Source: Mucilaginibacter sp. OK283 (GTDB lineage: Bacteria; Bacteroidota; Bacteroidia; Sphingobacteriales; Sphingobacteriaceae). From it: a stretch of 64,000 nt of DNA. The notes beneath the pieces are model-generated. The model did not search any database and was not told the DNA's origin. It worked only from the letters and a program-made list of their open reading frames with translations. The position numbers were made by a program, and so were the translations under genes. Position 1 is the stretch's first letter. Every line of letters starts with the position of its first letter. Positions 62,480 through 64,000 of the stretch are shown here, piece after piece. The stretch covers positions 62,001 through 126,000 of the forward strand of contig NZ_FODR01000007.1 of assembly GCF_900110415.1 (NCBI RefSeq), given 5' to 3'.

Positions 62480-62656
62480 AGTATCAAGTAGTGAGTATCA
62501 AGTATCAAGACTTTTTTGGTTCATTGGTTCACTTGTTCATTAGTTCATTGGTCTTTTCTGGTGGGATTGCCAGATAGATAGGAGGTATTTAGCCAAGAAG
62601 CTATTTGCCTGCGATGCCCGCGTTCCAATGAACCAATGAACCAATGAACCAATGAA
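62480..62656. repeat. Intergenic inverted repeat between mnmA and the DUF2459 gene
   Basis: An 8-bp-period arm, ttggttca x4.5 (62516-62551), opposes ccaatgaa x4 (62625-62656). The left flank 62480-62509 matches 23184-23213 at 28 of 30 positions. The right arm ends directly at the stop codon of the DUF2459 gene with no gap. Confidence 0.85.
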
Positions 62657-63340
62657 CTACCTGTAATGATAAAATATTCCCCTGTCAAACGGCGTCCACA
62701 TGCAGGCGGTTTGGCCGCATGCTTTAAGAGCTTTATTGGCCCAGGTATTGCAGGTATAAAACATATTGTATTTTCGGTTGGCCTCGTAAAACGCGTCGCT
62801 GGTGCCGTAGTTGGCATTTGTTTTTATGTTGATGACATTTCCGGCGCTGTCTCGTTTGAAGCTGTCGTTAATAAAAGCTATCAGCCTTTTGTACTGATCA
62901 TTGCTGATCATGATCTTTTTACAATTGTTGTTCTCCTGCATTGCCCGGTAATAAGTAGCGTGAATGGCCGAAGTACTTAAAGCGAAGGCGGCCTTAAACG
63001 CCGTACTAAACTTTAATTGCGACCAGGTAGGAGTGTTGAGGTAAAACCCCTTATCGCCCCAGCCAACTGCCAGGTATTTTGCCGTGGTATCGCGGCCCGT
63101 TGTATTTTGATACGGCATCTCTTTGCTCCAATCTGTCACATTACTTTTTACGGGAACTACAATGTCGGTGTGGTCGCCATTGGTAAGAATATATATGGCC
63201 ACGTCGGCCGAAGTGCCGGATTCTTTTTTTACAGTCCATATCGAAAGTAAAAAAGCCGCCAGCAGGAAAAGCGCAACAAATACTACAAGGCCCAATGCAG
63301 TTCTTAAAAATATTTTCAGGATCTTTTTTATAATTATCAT
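62657..63340 (-). CDS. DUF2459/TIGR02117 family protein with N-terminal membrane anchor
   Basis: A 227-residue protein. Lys-rich start, then a membrane segment ALGLVVFVALFLLAAFLLSIW (about 15-35), then a soluble domain on the outer face. Family landmarks: NGDHTDIVVPV, KYLAVGWGDKGFYLNTPTW, KFSTAFKAAFALSTSAIHATYY and YNMFYTCNTWANKALKACG with Cys. This matches TIGR02117/DUF2459, a family of unknown function. The NTW...L and His/Cys pattern recalls NlpC/P60-like cysteine hydrolases, but that is a guess. The stop codon borders an inverted repeat. Upstream lies a 349-bp gap with no gene I can name. Confidence 0.82.
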   Translation of the reverse strand: MIIIKKILKIFLRTALGLVVFVALFLLAAFLLSIWTVKKESGTSADVAIYILTNGDHTDIVVPVKSNVTDWSKEMPYQNTTGRDTTAKYLAVGWGDKGFYLNTPTWSQLKFSTAFKAAFALSTSAIHATYYRAMQENNNCKKIMISNDQYKRLIAFINDSFKRDSAGNVINIKTNANYGTSDAFYEANRKYNMFYTCNTWANKALKACGQTACMWTPFDRGIFYHYR

Positions 63341-63604
63341 AATTGGCGACTGAGGTTGGGTTTGGTGTTAATACAATAAAAAGCACAAGGTAACCTTATG
63401 TTAACACTTATTTAATTTCCCGAATCGCTATTGTGCAATCAATGTGCCCCGAATTGTTATTGCAATACTCATAATTACTCTTTTATTCTTATTAATTATT
63501 GGTTAATTTATATTGATAATAATAGTTTTATATATTTTATATAAAGTGTGAGTTTATGTAGGTATAAGAGGTGTATTTTTAACGTGGCCAATTACCGCCA
63601 ACAT

Positions 63605-63634
63605 AAAAGCCCGTTGAATAAACAACAGGCTTTT
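63605..63634. terminator. Hairpin, probable terminator
   Basis: AAAAGCC-C-GTTG/CAAC-A-GGCTTTT (63605-63616 and 63623-63634) with one mismatch and a 6-nt loop. T-rich on both sides. It lies 55 nt after the small minus-strand ORF. Confidence 0.6.
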
Positions 63635-63689
63635 ACTTTTTAGGTTAATGTGGACGTATTAGCCGACACTCATCGGGCCAATTTAAGGG

Positions 63690-63791
63690 CTACCCCTTTT
63701 TATTAAGCCATTGCTTAATACGCGAATTGAGCAATATACCTGCAATGGTGCAGGCCACTAAAAGGTATACAATCATGATGTGCTTTGGCAT
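63690..63791 (-). CDS. Possible 33-residue single-span membrane peptide
   Basis: An ATG-started frame encodes MPKHIMIVYLLVACTIAGIL followed by LNSRIKQWLNKKG. It is one membrane helix with a basic, amphipathic tail. The composition is like known small membrane proteins. It is followed by a terminator-like hairpin. No homolog is recognised from memory; sequence alone cannot prove it is translated. Confidence 0.45.
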   Translation of the reverse strand: MPKHIMIVYLLVACTIAGILLNSRIKQWLNKKG

Positions 63792-63980
63792 TTTATTTTG
63801 GTTTATAATCTACAATAAATGTAACGGGGATGATACATTTATTGCAAGTGTTTATGAAAATAAATATCTAACCGGTTGAGAAAAAAAGTCAAATACTTAA
63901 ACAAAACTAACACTTTGATATGATGTAGTTTCACTGGCCCGATTCAGCGTTTTATAATATAAAATTTGCGTTTATTTAAA

Positions 63981-64000
63981 ATGAACAAAAAAACGCGTAA
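63981..64000 (+). CDS. Possible gene start cut by the window end
   Basis: ATG AAC AAA AAA ACG CGT opens here after an AT-rich leader of the style used by other genes in the window. Only six codons are visible, so this is a weak call. Confidence 0.28.

Noticed and set aside
1..64000. tRNA, rRNA, riboswitch, prophage or intact IS element
   Set aside because: I looked in the intergenic gaps and saw no cloverleaf, conserved RNA core, transposase or phage gene. A covariance-model search would be needed for certainty.

Overview
The window looks like ordinary chromosome of a Bacteroidota bacterium, most likely family Sphingobacteriaceae (a Mucilaginibacter or Pedobacter relative; the genus is a guess). 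Pointers are the gene repertoire (GH92 mannosidase, many SPII lipoproteins, PSCyt1/DUF1501 proteins, a TopA with Toprim-C repeats and no visible zinc fingers), AT-rich leaders without Shine-Dalgarno sequences, and a few matches to the Bacteroidota -7 element TAnnTTTG. I see no rRNA, tRNA, intact insertion sequence, prophage or CRISPR array.

Layout. 1-9.5 kb: start of an arginine deiminase gene, a hypothetical protein, argS, a WXXGXW-repeat lipoprotein, a 3-hydroxyacyl-CoA dehydrogenase, overlapping bioF-bioD, a Spy-like protein, a LexA-like XRE/S24 repressor divergent from a degenerate GIY-YIG protein, lipoprotein MsrB and a fasciclin protein. 9.6-20 kb: a metallopeptidase/beta-propeller/outer-membrane-barrel fusion, a class A PBP, a PPK2 kinase, a DUF4870 membrane protein and a GH92 mannosidase. 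20-28.4 kb: a CzcCBA-type metal efflux operon, then an omega-amidase paired with a glutamine/methionine aminotransferase. 28.8-36 kb: two small plus-strand clusters, serine hydrolase/cupin/SnoaL-like/membrane protein/DHFR-like, then two NAD(P)-binding reductases with an AraC regulator. 36-43.5 kb: an OmpA-like lipoprotein and a three-gene planctomycete-type cytochrome/DUF1501 cluster. 43.6-52 kb: transglutaminase-DUF2126 fusion, circularly permuted ATP-grasp-alpha-E fusion and a second transglutaminase, facing a zinc-ribbon metallopeptidase. 52.4-64 kb: a giant alpha-2-macroglobulin, a small hypothetical gene, topA, mnmA, a DUF2459 protein and a possible 33-residue membrane peptide.

Two things stand out. 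The 43.6-52 kb block encodes two predicted ligase-type enzymes and two cysteine-protease-fold enzymes of unknown product; it is the best candidate for an uncharacterised peptide-ligation or protein-modification system. Second, at least six intergenic regions carry inverted or tandem repeats built from 7-9 bp units that stop 0-7 nt after the stop codon of a minus-strand gene. Their sequences mostly differ, but their placement is the same. A separate dispersed repeat of about 155 bp occurs upstream of two minus-strand genes (4.6 kb and 25.9 kb), and three genes have their start codon in or next to a palindrome.
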